This document shows positions 24,772 to 60,022 of a stretch of DNA of 64,000 nucleotides, one piece after another. The translations under genes were made by a program, and so were the position numbers. This stretch comes from Amoebidium appalachense (Eukaryota > Ichthyosporea), in assembly GCA_963693365.1 (NCBI GenBank), contig CAVNZM010000004.1:3720001-3784000 (forward strand), written 5' to 3'. The notes beneath the pieces were generated by a model. That model made no database searches and was not told the origin of the DNA. It saw nothing but the letters and a program-made list of their open reading frames with translations. Position 1 is the first letter of the stretch; each line of letters starts with the position of its first letter.

Positions 24772-25703
24772 CCCCTCGTGAGTCAAACGGGCACGCTCTG
24801 GCTTCATGATCAGGCAGCCAGTCAGAGTCGCCAATACGTATACGTGCGTTTGACGTCACTGATTTAGTCATTCGAAGAAGCACCACGCATGCCTGGGCCT
24901 GAGCAGGATGGCGCAGGTGCACACACCCCATGACACCCCCTCCCCCTCTCTCTGAGCACTGAGTACCCATAATCCCCGGACAGTGTACACAGTCACTGCG
25001 CGACGGGTGCTTTGCAATGAATTCGAATGGACTCGCGTGAGTCGTGACAACGCGGAGGATCGATAGTCAGTGATCATATGAGAGTCTTCGAATGCCTGCT
25101 GCGAGCCTACAAAAATAGCTGCGACCTTCGAAGTTCTTGATTCAAACACCTATACACCTGAATTTTACTTGTGCCCATCCTCTTGTGACTCACGCGCAGA
25201 CAGCCTCGTTTGTAAGGCTCCCTCACGAACGAACATGTACAACCTCGCTCACGAACGTTACAAACGACGCCTCCTCAGTACTCATTCACTGCATGCAGAC
25301 TACGACTATTGATGTAGCAACCACATGCACATGATTGCTGCAGTGGCGGCCTCTGAATCAGATGAATTCCATCACAATTATTAGCATGATGTATTACATA
25401 CTGGTGGCATGCACTGCATATGATCGTAATGCTACGTATACCCTATTATACACTGCCAAGTGATATCGATCTACTGTATCTGGCTTCCCAAGTGACCATG
25501 TATCTACTATCTGCTGGCCCAAGTGCTTTGATACTACTCAGTGGATATGAGGGACACTATGGCCTTCCGTATTAGTGCTGAGGCTCCTCGGCTCACGTTA
25601 CGTACGTATACAACTAAACTTATTATAAGCCCCCCTCCCCCCCCCCCCCACCACCACCACCACCGGACGGCGGGTGGGCCATTCCTCTAAATAACGGGAT
25701 AAG

Positions 25704-25713
25704 GTGTGTGTGT

Positions 25714-25744
<31 letters not shown>

Positions 25745-25845
25745 TTCTAAGTTGGGCCCCCGGGGCAGCCAATCGAGTGTGGTTTTCTTTCTTTTTCTTT
25801 CCAAGGCTTTCTTTCTAGATCTCTCTAAGACTTTCTTTCTTTCCT

Positions 25846-25889
<44 letters not shown>

Positions 25890-25979
25890 TGACCTTCTTT
25901 CTTTCTTTTTTCTTTCTTTCTTTCTTTTCTTTTCATTCTTCCTTTTGGGGGAGGGGGGGGGGGGGGGGGGGGGGGGGTT
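25704..25979. repeat. GT to G tract, (CTTT)n array and second G run
   Basis: A short GT tract leads to a G run at 25710-25743. A (CTTT)n array with a few breaks lies at 25828-25942, and a second G run ends the block at 25978. Confidence 0.93.
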
Positions 25980-26099
25980 AAAGTTTGCTATGGTGCAGCT
26001 GCCGGCCGTGCAATACTGCATGGACCGTTGCTATGCCACATGTCTAACGTTAGCTTGCCAAATGTGTTAGTTTCTTGTTTTCAAGCCCCATGCAAGCTC

Positions 26100-26310
26100 C
26101 ACACACACGCGTGCGCGCACACGCACACACAGTCCACACACACAAACACACACACACACACATGCACGCGTGCACGCACATGCGCGCACACACACATGCA
26201 CGCACACGAGCACGCACACAACCACATACACACATGTACACCCGCACACGCGCATGCACGGCGTCGGCACGCACCAACCACACACATGCACACTTGCACA
26301 CACACACACA
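26100..26310. repeat. CA-rich degenerate microsatellite
   Basis: Alternating CA/CG with frequent substitutions. Open frames in all phases here are a by-product of the repeat. Confidence 0.85.
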
Positions 26311-26540
26311 GATCTAGAAAGATGCCAGTGCGGAGCAGTGCGACACACACGTGTCAAACATGCATTTAAAGTCATCGGAATCCTTGCCTTATTGCACCCA
26401 CATACACACGTTTTTTAACTGACACTTGAAACCTCTTCAGTTCGTTATCTATAGGTAGCTGGAAAAAAAAGAAAAAATCCTGGCATATGCTTTTGTTCAG
26501 CTTATGCAGCATCCTGAGGTCGCAGCTGCAGAGTCTTGCT

Positions 26541-26585
<45 letters not shown>

Positions 26586-26590
26586 AAAAA
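26541..26590. repeat. (C)29(A)n composite tract
   Basis: A run of 29 C is followed directly by 11 A and then more interrupted A. Confidence 0.93.
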
Positions 26591-27600
26591 CATCTCCTCT
26601 CCTAGTTTTGGGACAAAACGGCAACCTAGAGGCACGTGCACTGTGATTAGTTGCGATCACAACGCCATTCTCCCGGCCCCTTGCCGACATATATGCCGTT
26701 GCCGATCGCGAAGGGAAGGAGGAGGGGGGAGAGGGAGGGGGGGAGGTGTGTGCACGTGTGTGTGTGTGTGTGTGTGTGTTGGGGGAGAGGGGGGGAGAGG
26801 GGGGGGCGAGAGAGGATAGGTGGGAGAAACCTTAGACAAGAGATTAGTATATTCACAAACCTTCAATTACTTGATTTTACTGCTGTACGTAGGAATCCAC
26901 ATAGGCTACATCATACGGATAGTTACGTGCACGGGCACCTACTCAATAGGTAATAAAAACAGACATACACTGTCCGTTACTTAGTGTGTTCCACATCATG
27001 TCACTTGATACCTCCCAAGCGCTAGCACTATTATTAGAACACAAGCTGACGCACAACAACCAACTGCATACAACCACCCTCACCACGCTATTGGTCGAAA
27101 TCAAGTGGTGTTCAATCGGAGTATCCATTAAAGGAAACCATAAAACTCGACAAAGCACGTCTCTATCTGCGTGTGTATGTGCTGTTCCTGATGTTGTATA
27201 ATGAATCGTACCAATAAATGTACACTAACACTAACACTGGCCTGTTATGAATCTCATGGGCTAACTTAGTACCGAAGTTCAAAACCTATATACTATGCAT
27301 CAAATGCGTCAGAGAAATGCGTGCTGCTCGAGAATCGTTTCTTAGCCCAAACGGTACTTCCAAAAAAAGCAACATGCACAGCGCGCAAACTTTCTTTTTT
27401 TCTTTTTGGCAGCATCGTCATTCGATGTATCTTTCTTTTCAGGCCCCCGAAAAGTATTCGCATGCTTTTGTGTCCTACCACGCAGGCGCTAAGTCTTTGA
27501 TGTTTCGGGCAGAAACCATGTTGTTCCTTTCTTGGCCCGGAAAGATGCACTGGCCTGAACCTGCAGCACCAGCCCAACAGAATGTCTCAGCTTTTTGTCC

Positions 27601-27660
27601 CCTCCCCCCCCCCCCCCTCCCCCCCCCCTCCCCCCCCCCCTCCCCCCCCCCCCCCCCCCC
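27601..27660. repeat. C-rich run with T breaks
   Basis: About 60 bases of C broken by a few T, inside the kinase to MTMR9-like interval. Confidence 0.85.
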
Positions 27661-28129
27661 CTTCGGGGCACAAACCCTAACCATCTTTCTCCTTAGAAGC
27701 TCCATCACAACTTGCCCCACCCGAACTTGCCTTGCTGCTACCCTAAGCAAAGCCCAAAATGGTACAACCACATGTGATGCTTGGAACACCCATGTTTGAT
27801 CGGGTACCGTGAGAGTTCATATTAGTACCAGCAAAGTGCCCACAAAACGAGACTACCCGCATACACTTATGTTGCCGCGCGCACTGAAAGAATTGGCAGG
27901 AAGCATGTGAGCGATGTAAAACCAAAACAAAACCGCACGCAAATGCAAACTCACAAATCATATACACCCCCCCCCCCCCCCCTCCCCCGGACGTACACAC
28001 AGATGGGACGGAAAAAGCCTTCACGCACCGTGCTGGGAAGCAATGAATGCGGGTATGGATGGGGGTGAGAGAGACAAAGACCGAAGGGAGGGGTGGAAGA
28101 GGGTGCGTGGAAGTGGAGAGGGAGGGGAA

Positions 28130-28307
<178 letters not shown>

Positions 28308-28679
28308 GACGGGGAAAACCCGTGTGAGCCTCAAAAAAGAATTCCTTCGAGAGAGAGAAAGATCCAAGGACTATATTGGTCACGAGGAAAGCCAGAACGA
28401 GAGAGCAGCACAGAAAATGGAGAACACACTGAGAGACTTTTGTGACAACCCACCTGTGCTGCATCTGACGATACACCGGCCTCAGCAGGATCCGGCTGTG
28501 CTCAGTGTGTGGATAGGGCCCTCACCATGTCTATGCGCACCCCCCCATGCTCCAGCGTCTGTATGGGTGCCAATGGTGTGCTGTCCGAAGAGTAAAGTTT
28601 GAGTAAGTATGGTATGTATGCCTTGCAAATGTAAACTGGAATAGAAGAAAACTATTTTCCTTAGAACGATGAGAGAGGG

Positions 28680-29300
28680 GGGCGCCGGGGAGGGGGGGAG
28701 GGGGGGGGGGGGGAAGGGGGGGGAGGAGAGGAGGATGAGGTTGTGGGAAAAAAAAAGAGGGACAGGAAGCGGATAAAGTCGAATGTGGGGAGAGGGAAAA
28801 TAGCAGGGAGCAGGGAAAAGGAGAGAAAAGCAGTGGGGTTAGGAACGACGGAGAGAGAGATATCGGTTAAGGGCATTAACGAAAAGAATACTCGGTTGTC
28901 GGGTTATGCTTTCCTGTGTGTTTAGTTGTTGGTGTGGCCTGAGTGTCTGCTGGTGTGTGTGTTTGTGTGCATATGCGTGTGAGCATATGCACGTGTGCGC
29001 GCGTGCGTGTGCGTGCATGCGTGAGCGCGCACACGCGCGCGTGGGCCGAGATTGAAAGTAATAACATGAAGCAACACAACTCTTTGATCCCATTATTGAT
29101 ATAGATGGAAGGGTATCTTTGCTTCGTAATGCCGAATGCAACCTGGGTATGAGGATCGCCCCTGGGGGAGGAGGAGGGGGGGGAGGGGGGGGGGGGGGGG
29201 AGGGGGGGGGAGGGGGGGGGGGGGGGGAGAGAGTGAGAGAGAGAGAGAGGGAAGTGAGGGGGGGGGGGGGGGGGGAGGGGAGGGAGGGAGAGAGGGGGGC
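28680..29300. repeat. G-rich and GA tracts beyond the MTMR9-like stop
   Basis: G-rich blocks lie at 28678-28733 and 29160-29300, the latter passing from G to GA. They are in the 3' flank of the MTMR9-like gene; no clear AATAAA is seen there. Confidence 0.75.
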
Positions 29301-29311
29301 GGAAGGACTCA

Positions 29312-43702
<14,391 letters not shown>

Positions 43703-44624
43703 GTTGGTGAGACGCCGGAATCTCTGGCCTTATATGCTTAAACAGCGTGTGCTTAAAACTAAGATATAAACATCCTTTACCTATGCTTTGCTGTGATCAT
43801 AGAACCATGAATGATCTATGAACAGACTTTATAGAAGTGAACAGCTAAGCTTATAAAACAGCTGAGCAGGCAGAGAGAGCTCCGTTTTTCATGGCACCAG
43901 TGCACCATTGGAGTCTTCAGCAGATGACGTATTAATCTGTTTAAGGTCTAGTATTTTCGATCAACGTTTATACTGAAAAAGTCTACACTTTAGACTATGT
44001 GGCTCACAGAAAAAAAGCACAGGTTTGCTCTTGACAAGCACTTGGCTGTTGGGCAGTTCGCGACTAGTGTAACCATTTTCTTTTCTTTTTCCATTTCGTT
44101 TTTTGTATGAGACACTTGAAGGAGCCCGTTCTTTAGTTAGGGGTCTGAGGGAACTTAAGTGATTTTTTTTTTCTGAACGGTTCTAGCCAGGGTGACATTG
44201 CAACCAGGTATGCCGGTGTTGAGCGTGGGGCACTCCCATCGGGCAAACTAATCTTTCCTTCGTAACACACTTGCACGAACACCTCTATGACCTGTCGGGT
44301 TTGCTGGTTTGCATTTGGAAACCTCCTAACTTATTTACTGCTGAGTAGCTCATCCTTGCCCTCTCCGTCACACCCTTTCCCGTTCCTTCTCTCTCCCTCG
44401 CTCATTCTCCCCCCCCCCCCTCCCCACTTCCCCCTCCCCTCCCGCCCGCCCTCCTTAACTCCCCTGGCCTCCCCTCGTTCCCCCCTTCCCCCTCCCGGGC
44501 ACTGCCTCCCTCCCCTTCTTCTGCCAGCTGCGCTCCCCTCTCGTGCCCCCTCCCCCCTCCTCCGCTCCCCCCTTAGAGCTCCCCCTCCCCCCCCCTCCCC
44601 CCCCGGGGGAGAGAGGGAGGGGGG

Positions 44625-44696
<72 letters not shown>

Positions 44697-44962
44697 GGGA
44701 AGGGGGGTAACGCGCACACACACACATACACAAAATTCATACAATTACCCACCACATACCCCACGTTTCGCTCGCTTTCTCTGCCGCCTTTCACACTTGC
44801 AGTCAAGGCGTTCATCCTCCAGAACTGTCTCTTTTGCTTCTCCAGCTCCCTCCCTCAACTTTGTGACGAACAGCCTTCCAACTACACCCATCCACGCGTT
44901 TCTTGACACCAACCCTCCTCTTACTCGTGCCCCCCTTTCCCTTCACAAACACAGACAGCACC
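43703..44962. promoter_or_regulatory. Head-to-head intergenic region shared by MTMR9-like and STOML2 genes
   Basis: The start codons of the two divergent genes are 1.26 kb apart with no other gene between, so this interval should hold both promoters. The half near STOML2 is pyrimidine-rich (44350-44600) and contains a (CA)n tract at 44629-44693. No clear TATA element could be assigned. The regulatory role is inferred from position only. Confidence 0.5.
44629..44693. repeat. (CA)n microsatellite
   Basis: About 32 CA units upstream of STOML2. Confidence 0.94.
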
Positions 44963-52216
<7,254 letters not shown>

Positions 52217-52726
52217 TCATCAACTGAAACTGCATCGATATTGCACAGTGACAGGACAAACATATTTAAGGATTGAGTAAAGCACCCATGAATGAGATGT
52301 TGTGTGTACGTGAAATGAAAGGGTTGTGATTTGGGTTTTTTTATATTTTGGTTTTTGTGGCGGTGTATGCGATCATGAAACTCGGAAGGGGAATTGGTAT
52401 GGTCGGCCACTCTGCGGTTGTTATGTCGTGATACAGGTGTGGCACGGGCACTGCATTTGTACACAACAGGGTAGCCTGAAAACCTACATCATGTTAATTT
52501 CGTGAGGAAGATGGAGATAGGTTTAGGTGGCAGGGTTAGCAAATAATACAATGTGGTGTAGTTCCATGAGTGCGCGGGCATGGGGCATTGCATGTGCTGA
52601 CTTACGTCACATACGACACGTTGCTGGACGACGCTGCAAATTCAATAAAAATACTTAAAAAATAAAAAGTTGTAGAACCTGTTGAATGGGGTTGACTTTA
52701 ATTTTCACGCACACGCACGCGCGCGC

Positions 52727-52779
<53 letters not shown>

Positions 52780-54187
52780 CGATTGTCACCCTCATCTCGC
52801 ATCCGGGCCTGCATTTCACGTCCTGCGGACCCTTAGGAGTCCGCCATCATAAAAACACGTCTAGCAGTCCCCTTCCAAGCAAGTATTCTAGATCTGTACG
52901 GTTTTGGAAATAGGACGTATCATGGTGTACCGTAAACTGCTGTACAGAGCTGCCTGATTTAGTAAAGAGTCTCGTATGCACCGCTGCACCTCCAAAGTCC
53001 ATCAGCACAGCATGTTGGCAATTTTCTTGTGATTCTTGTGGTGCTGGTGGCATGCTAGCCTCATGGCCATGGGAATGAGACCGTTTTTTTTTGTTTTTTT
53101 TTTGGAGGCGGGGGGGGGGGGGGGGGTCGTCGTCCACCTCGTGAAACCATGTCTCGTACTGTGCCTATAGCTATGCTGTTCTTATTCCCAAGTTTTCCTT
53201 TTCTCATCCGACTTTCGATCCTTCTGCTCCTTTCCTCCTTTCTTTCTTTCTTTTCTCTTGTGTATGTGTGTATAGACCTGACTGCGGCGGCCGGCGGCTC
53301 AGATCGACCGAATAAAATTTAAATGACGCATAGCGATCATAGGATAGACATATGAAATTGACCTTGTTTTCTATTTTATTGGCTTTTATTGCGGCCAGAA
53401 CCCATTACATGCCTAGTAGAAAATATGCAGAAGGCAAAGGCGCTTATTTTGGTACCTTTTTATACTGAGCGCAAGGCCAAGCCGCAAACTTTCGTATATG
53501 CATATTAGAACGGTGATGCACACTCCCTTTATAGTAGCGAAAGTTTGAAAGTTTGAGTTTCATATCAGTATCAGCTAATCAAATAGCTTAGCTCAAATTC
53601 ATAGTCTCCCCCCGATGCGTCGACCGCGGCGCTGATCGAATTGGCCCGGGAGGAGGCCGCTGGTGGCCGCCTGGGGTACTACAAAACCACGTCTATCTTA
53701 GACAAAAACAATGGTTTTTCTTCGCGCTAAGGACCAATTATAGTACTTAAAAAAACGTCGTTTCCTTGTCGACATTTAGAGCTCAGCTTTGTTAGGTTTA
53801 TACTAGGTTTAAAGGGCTGATATTTATGGTTGAAAGTGGATCCGGGCCCATTTGCTATATATCAAGAACACTACATTTTATTCCGCGATATGGCTCACGG
53901 TCAGGTCTATATGCCTCAATCACTCTCTCTGTGTGTGTGGATGTCTCTGTGTATTTGTGTGTGTGAGTGGCCATGTGTGGGGGGGTGGGGGGGGGGGTGT
54001 ATGAGGGGAGGATGTCACCCTAAGTACGAGTCAACAAAAAGGTTTCCTTATTGTTTTAATCAAAGGCTGTTCAGATGTGCCAGATCTTTGGCCAGCCCGC
54101 CACTCAGACGGCTGCAACTGAAATACGTCCGAGTATTACGTACACAATAAAAATCTATTGAATAGCGTACAGCAGTCCCCCCCCCGC

Positions 54188-54226
<39 letters not shown>

Positions 54227-54324
54227 CCCTCCCCCACGGCGACCCAACCCGAAGTTATACCTCGAAGTTAACTTTTGCATGGACATATACAATCGGTTCA
54301 CTCACATGTCATACTGTAACTAGC
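52217..54324. other. Spacer right of STOML2
   Basis: STOML2 3' UTR followed by unique sequence with a CA tract at 52725-52783, a T-then-G block at 53082-53126 and poly-C at 54176-54224. No gene is supported. Confidence 0.5.
52644..52649 (+). terminator. Polyadenylation signal AATAAA for STOML2
   Basis: A canonical AATAAA about 430 bases past the stop codon, followed by a second AATAAA about 20 bases on. Confidence 0.65.
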
Positions 54325-54750
54325 ACACAGTCACATCATACTGAGTATGCATCACACCAAGGGCTGACATTCATGCCCGGTTATATTTTCTAACAACACC
54401 CACACCACTGACACTGAGTGCACATACCTGGTCGCACCCACATAGACTCTAAACAATGGTAATGACAAACATGTCTATTATACAGCAGCAGCAACCCCCC
54501 TCCCCCCCCTCCCCCCCCCCCCCCCCCCCCACAAACACACACAGGCGCACAAACACACACAAATAATAATAATAATAATAATTCAAAAGAAAAAGAGTCA
54601 TTTATCTATTTGGATGATTTTTAGACTCAAAAAAAAAAAGGAAAAAAAAGAAAAAAGAAAAGAAAACACACAAACCCAAGCCCCCTTGCTCTGTCTTTCT
54701 CTAAGCCTCGTGTACACATCCAGGCCTCCCGAGGCTGTCTTAAGAAGCAG

Positions 54751-54897
<147 letters not shown>

Positions 54898-55639
54898 ATT
54901 TTGGAAAAAAAAAAAGAAAGAAAAGAAAAGAAAGAAAGAGGGAATAAAGGAAAGAAGAGAGGGGAAAAGCCCTCGGGCCTTTTAAATGAGCTTTAATCAC
55001 CAAAACATCCAAGAGCAATCTCCCATTCAACAGCAACAGAGGCTCACGGTTAATCGATTCCAACACACCATCTACGCGCAAACTCACTTGTTAAGAATAT
55101 TCGGCTCTTAAACAAACACAAACACACACGCACACACATACCCAAGCAAGGACATATGCAAGCACGGACACACGCATACACGCACACAAATATATAGAGT
55201 AATGGGACAGGTGAGAGGGGAAAGCTTGGAGAGGGAGAGGGAGGGGGGGGAGGAGGGGGGATGGGGCTTACCGGGGAGGAGGAGGGAGGGGGGGGGGGGG
55301 GGGGGGGGGGGGCGGTGGAGGGCATGGGGCTTACTGGAAAGGGGGGGGGGGGGGGGGGGGGGGTTCTTGGTGTCCACAAGCAGCAATACATAATTGGGGA
55401 GTAAGCTAAAGAGGCGGAGTGGGCTGGTGGGGTAGGGAGATTGAGTTGGGTTGAGGAACGTTATGGAATGTTTGCAGGCCCGATACTCTGTGTGTGTGTG
55501 GCACTGTGTGTGTGTGAGTGTGTGTGTGTGTGCGCGCGCGCGTGCGAACGCGTGCAGGCCTTCCTGTGGGTCAAATATGTGATGGTTTGGAATTGGGTGC
55601 AGTGTGCTACCCTATAAAAAGGTGTTCGCTGACCTGAAC

Positions 55640-55645
55640 TTTATT
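55640..55645 (-). terminator. AATAAA past the left F-box/LRR pseudogene
   Basis: A minus-strand AATAAA about 115 bases beyond the TGA at 55758. The right-hand copy has one in a similar place. Confidence 0.45.
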
Positions 55646-55757
55646 TATATGATATTTTACTTTTGAATTTTTAGATGCAAAATAAATAATTTAATTTTTT
55701 TGGGGGGGAGGGGAAGGTGGGGGGGGGGGGGGGGGGGGGGGGGGGAGTTACCGATTG

Positions 55758-57428
55758 TCATTTTTGATCCCTCAACCGTATTGCCTGTTCAAGTTCTGCT
55801 ATTCGCTCCTCGTCTGCTTTTGAAAACACACTGGAACGGCTATCGGGACGACTAATCGAATCGAGGGTTATGTTGGGGCACGATGCAAGCACCGTGTAGT
55901 CGAGGTGGGGGTTTGAGCCAATTATTACATTTTTCAAATTCGGATGGTTTCGAAAACGCTCGATAGTGCGCAGTTCGCGTAGGCTTTCGAGCGAAAGTGT
56001 TCGAATTGACGAAATGCCCCCAAGCGCAGATATATCACAGAAGTGGCTAGTGGACAAATGTACGGAGGAAAGTTTCGGCGCGCAAATGGGTTCATCCCCG
56101 AGACTCTGAAGGGAGAAGCAACCTATCTCTAGGTACGTCAAATGAGGGTTATTCAGTCGGGGAAAAGCTACGAGTTCGCCAAGGTCGCTTAGAATTAGAC
56201 TGTCCAAATTTGGGAAGCGACTCACTGCATCGATACTAACAAGCCGGTCACATTCCACAAGAGAGAGTCCTGATAGTGTCGGCGCGTATACTTCGTCTTC
56301 TTCGTCCCAAAGTGTGATGAGGGAATAACAGTTAAAGAGGGAATGTAGTGTAAATATGGGTGGTTGAGCTGGGGAAGTGTGTTTAGGGTAAAAAACTTTT
56401 CAAATAGAGTTCTTTGATGCTGGAACATGCCACAGCCCGGTGATGTTTGTCAGCGACTCACAGTCTGCTAACGTTATTATTTCCAACTGAGGTGTACTAG
56501 CAAAGACCCCACCGAACTCTACCAATGAATCGCAGCCCTTAATGTGAATGGTACGCAAATGTGGATGGTTCAGCGGAAACGACGTGAAACTGTCTCCCAG
56601 TGATGAAAGTTTGAGGTCAACAACCGAAGTCAGTGTGGAAACTACGTTGCCCAGACCTCGACATTTATCTAGTGTGAGGTCTTTCAGGTTGTGGCAGTAC
56701 GACAGACCACTCACATCGCGTAAGTCCGGGCAGTTAGTCAACGATACCACATGAAGATGGTTGCAGATGGAGGAAGAACGGATGGCGCTGAGCATGTACA
56801 TGTTCGTGAGCTCAAGTGAGCGTAGGCGCGGGTGGTTATTCAGCGACAAAACGATTGGCGCCTGATTATCTTTTGGCGCGAAGATGGAAAAGTAGTTGCA
56901 GTCACGCAAGTTGAGAATGTGTTAGAGCCCCAAGCTGCCAAAATGAATCACCGAATGTACTACCCTTCAACAACAATAAAAGTGCGGAGGTTGTGTGCAT
57001 GGTTCGCCACGATTGACGCAATCAGCTTATCCGCCCGAGCTGGTTTGTCGAGCAGCCAAAGCTGTTTGGAAACTTCGCTCAATTTGGAATACTGGCCACT
57101 TGCTTGTATGAGCATGGTGGCAACATCGCTGAACACATCGTGTGATTGACGTTGCGGACTACTACTCCTGGAACTGTGGAACAAGACCTGTATGGATGTT
57201 GGGTCGATGAGGGACAGTAATGTGCGAAGCCACGCATACCGCACCTCCAGCTCAGCAGAGGGTTCACCGATAACACTGGCAACAATCTTTTCAACGTCGA
57301 CTACAACCTTCCCTGCCGCTTCTTCCCACGGTTTCAACGTCTCCGAATCTCGCCAGACTACATTCTGTTGGTTCGTTGCGCCTCGAGCTCTGGCAGGGGC
57401 GTGTATTGTGATTGTACCAGCCTCCGGT
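55758..57428 (-). pseudogene. F-box/LRR pseudogene, 5' truncated and frameshifted
   Basis: This is the degraded paralogue of the gene at 60023-61894. Homology starts at the PEAGTITIHAPARARG stretch (about 57428) and runs to the shared C-terminus DEERIAELEQAIRLRDQK and TGA at 55758. The F-box and first residues are absent: homology stops where a (GT)n tract begins (57467-57616). At least two single-base insertions lie near 56900-56965, just after VVEG, where the frame hits TAG, and further shifts lie between 56260 and 56400. The LRR parts remain recognisable (NNHPRLRSLELTNM, LNNPHLTYLEI, SVVDLKLSSLGDSF). It could encode partial peptides, but as it stands it is not a full-length gene. Confidence 0.85.
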
Positions 57429-57466
57429 GCAAGTACGTGCACGCAAGTACGTGCATGCACGTACGG

Positions 57467-57617
<151 letters not shown>

Positions 57618-57640
57618 CGCAATTCACTGATTTGCGATCA

Positions 57641-57678
57641 TTTTTTTTTGTGGGGGGGGGGGGGGGGGGGGGGGGGGG
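57641..57678. repeat. T-to-G composite tract
   Basis: Nine T, GT, then about 27 G. Confidence 0.9.
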
Positions 57679-57909
57679 ATTTCACCCCGAGCTGCTGGCA
57701 ACAAGCCATCTCGTTTATGATTTAAAATAAAAGGACGGTTTGTCGGGGTTTAAATATTTCCCCGTGGTTTGAAGCAGAAACTGTAAACATGCACCTGGAT
57801 TCACCCAACCAGCCAATGATTGACGGCCACAAAATTGAATACGGAAAAGCAATACAGATTATAAATAATGATGATATATGTCACTATGTAGTAACTCGCC
57901 AACAGGGAC

Positions 57910-57966
57910 TCGTCTCCCTCTCTCTCTCTTCTCTCTCTCTCTCCCTCTCCCTCTCCCTCTCTCCCT

Positions 57967-58031
<65 letters not shown>

Positions 58032-58078
58032 CCCCCCCCCCTCCCCCCTCCTCTCCCCCCCCCCCCTCCCCTCTCCCA
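57910..58078. repeat. (CT)n then poly-C
   Basis: CT tract with some breaks, pure at about 57974-58030, passing into C-rich sequence. It marks the left edge of the right duplication copy. Confidence 0.92.
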
Positions 58079-58295
58079 CGTGCACCCCACCCTACTTTGA
58101 TGATCAACCTTGCCAAGGATATAGAATACCGTTTTCTCGGATAGAGTAGCACACAGCCACAAGTGTGCATCACACCAAGGGGTTGCATTCATGCCCGGTA
58201 ACCGTTGTATTTCTAACGAAACATCCATTCTTATTCACTCTAAACAGAATAACACTGGCATACATTTCGAGTTTACCCCCCACCTCCCCCCTTCC

Positions 58296-58342
<47 letters not shown>

Positions 58343-59026
58343 ACACACACCCCCCTTCAAACCAACCAACCAACCAAAACAAATGATATATACTACAATA
58401 ATAATAATCAGTAAGTTAAATTTCAGAAAACCACAACAATGAACACAGAAGGAGAAGAATCTGGAGAGAAAACTTCAGAGACCTCAAAAATAAATAAGAA
58501 GCCCCTGTACTATTCAGAACTAAGAAGACGTAAGAAGGAGAGTTCAAAGTCATGACACGAAGAGTAGGTAACCCAAGGAAGCAGACTACCAAAAGCGGAA
58601 ACTCCCCAATAAATTGAAGCTATGCACCTAAGTACCCCAGTTTAGATACGATGTATTATACATTCCACACAATATATATCGTTTTGCCGTTACCCCGTAC
58701 GATTTTTCATCCAGGCGCTGCCTATTTTAGACCCCCAAAGCCGACGAGAACCACCTGTGGCAGGCAGCAGTGTGAGTGATAGCACTGTGCCCGGTGCCCC
58801 CTTACCATGGTGCCCCCCCCCCCCCCCCCCCCCCCCTCTCCCCCTCTCCCTCGCCCTTACCATGGTGTTCACCCCCCTCCCCCCCCCCCCCCTCCCCCTT
58901 CCCCTCCCTCTCCCCTCCCCCCGGCTTACCATGGTGTTCAACCTCTCCCCCTCCCCCCTCCCTTCCCCTGACCATGGTCCTCCCACCCCCTTCCCCCGCA
59001 TGGGGCAAAAAAGAAAAAGAAAAATA

Positions 59027-59064
<38 letters not shown>

Positions 59065-59163
59065 CACCAACCAGCCCGAGCACCCCTTACTCTGTCTCTC
59101 CCTAAGATTCGTGTACCCCACCCGGCCTCCCGAGGATCATATATATTAGAGCCTCCCCCGGGA

Positions 59164-59164
<1 letters not shown>

Positions 59165-59212
<48 letters not shown>

Positions 59213-59218
59213 AAAAAA
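59165..59218. repeat. (C)38(A)16 composite tract
   Basis: A C run followed directly by an A run, then CCA trinucleotides. Confidence 0.94.
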
Positions 59219-59924
59219 CCACCACCACCACCACCAACAACAACAAATCTCAAAAACAAAAGAGAAGAAGGGGAGGGGGGGGGGGGGGGATAAGCTGAAA
59301 AATAGGTCCCAAAACACCCCAAAACGCTTTTATTTGTAGTCTCCCCCCCCCCCCCCCCCCCCCTTCTCCTCCCCCGTCCCTCCCCTCTGCGATCGACCTC
59401 TCGTTCATATAACACTGCACCTTAATCTCAACATTCAACTCCCAGTTAATCGATACCAACACACCAGCTATCAGTAAACTCGTCTGTTGAAAACATTTGA
59501 CATACTACTCACAAACGCAAACACAAACTTTCACGCGCATGCACGTATGCATGCAGCACGCACGCACGCACGCACACACACACATAAAGAGCAAGAGGGC
59601 ACGCGAAAGGGGAACGCTTAGAGAGAGAGAGAAAAGTATTGGGACTCTGAAGGGGGCAGGGGGGGGGGGGGGAATGGGACGCACCGGGGGAGGGGGTGGT
59701 GGGGTTTGGGGGGGCATGGGGGGGATCATGGTGTACACAATATGTGGAATGTTTGCAGGATACTGTGTGTGTTTCCATTCCTGTGTACATGTGTTTGTGC
59801 GCGCGCCTGTGTGCCTGCCCGCTTGTTGGTCAAATATGTGATCGCTTGGGATTGAGTGTGGTGCGGGACGTATGTTCGCTAATTGATTTGAGCATCATTT
59901 CTTGTTACCATTATTATTTTCATT

Positions 59925-59930
59925 TTTATT
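59925..59930 (-). terminator. AATAAA past the right F-box/LRR gene
   Basis: A minus-strand AATAAA about 95 bases beyond the TGA at 60023. Confidence 0.5.
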
Positions 59931-60022
59931 TTTTATTTTTTTGTCGGGAGGTGGAAAGGGGGGTGAAGGGGGGAAGGGGGGGGGGGGGGGGGGGAGGGGG
60001 GGGGGAGGGGGGTTACCGATCA

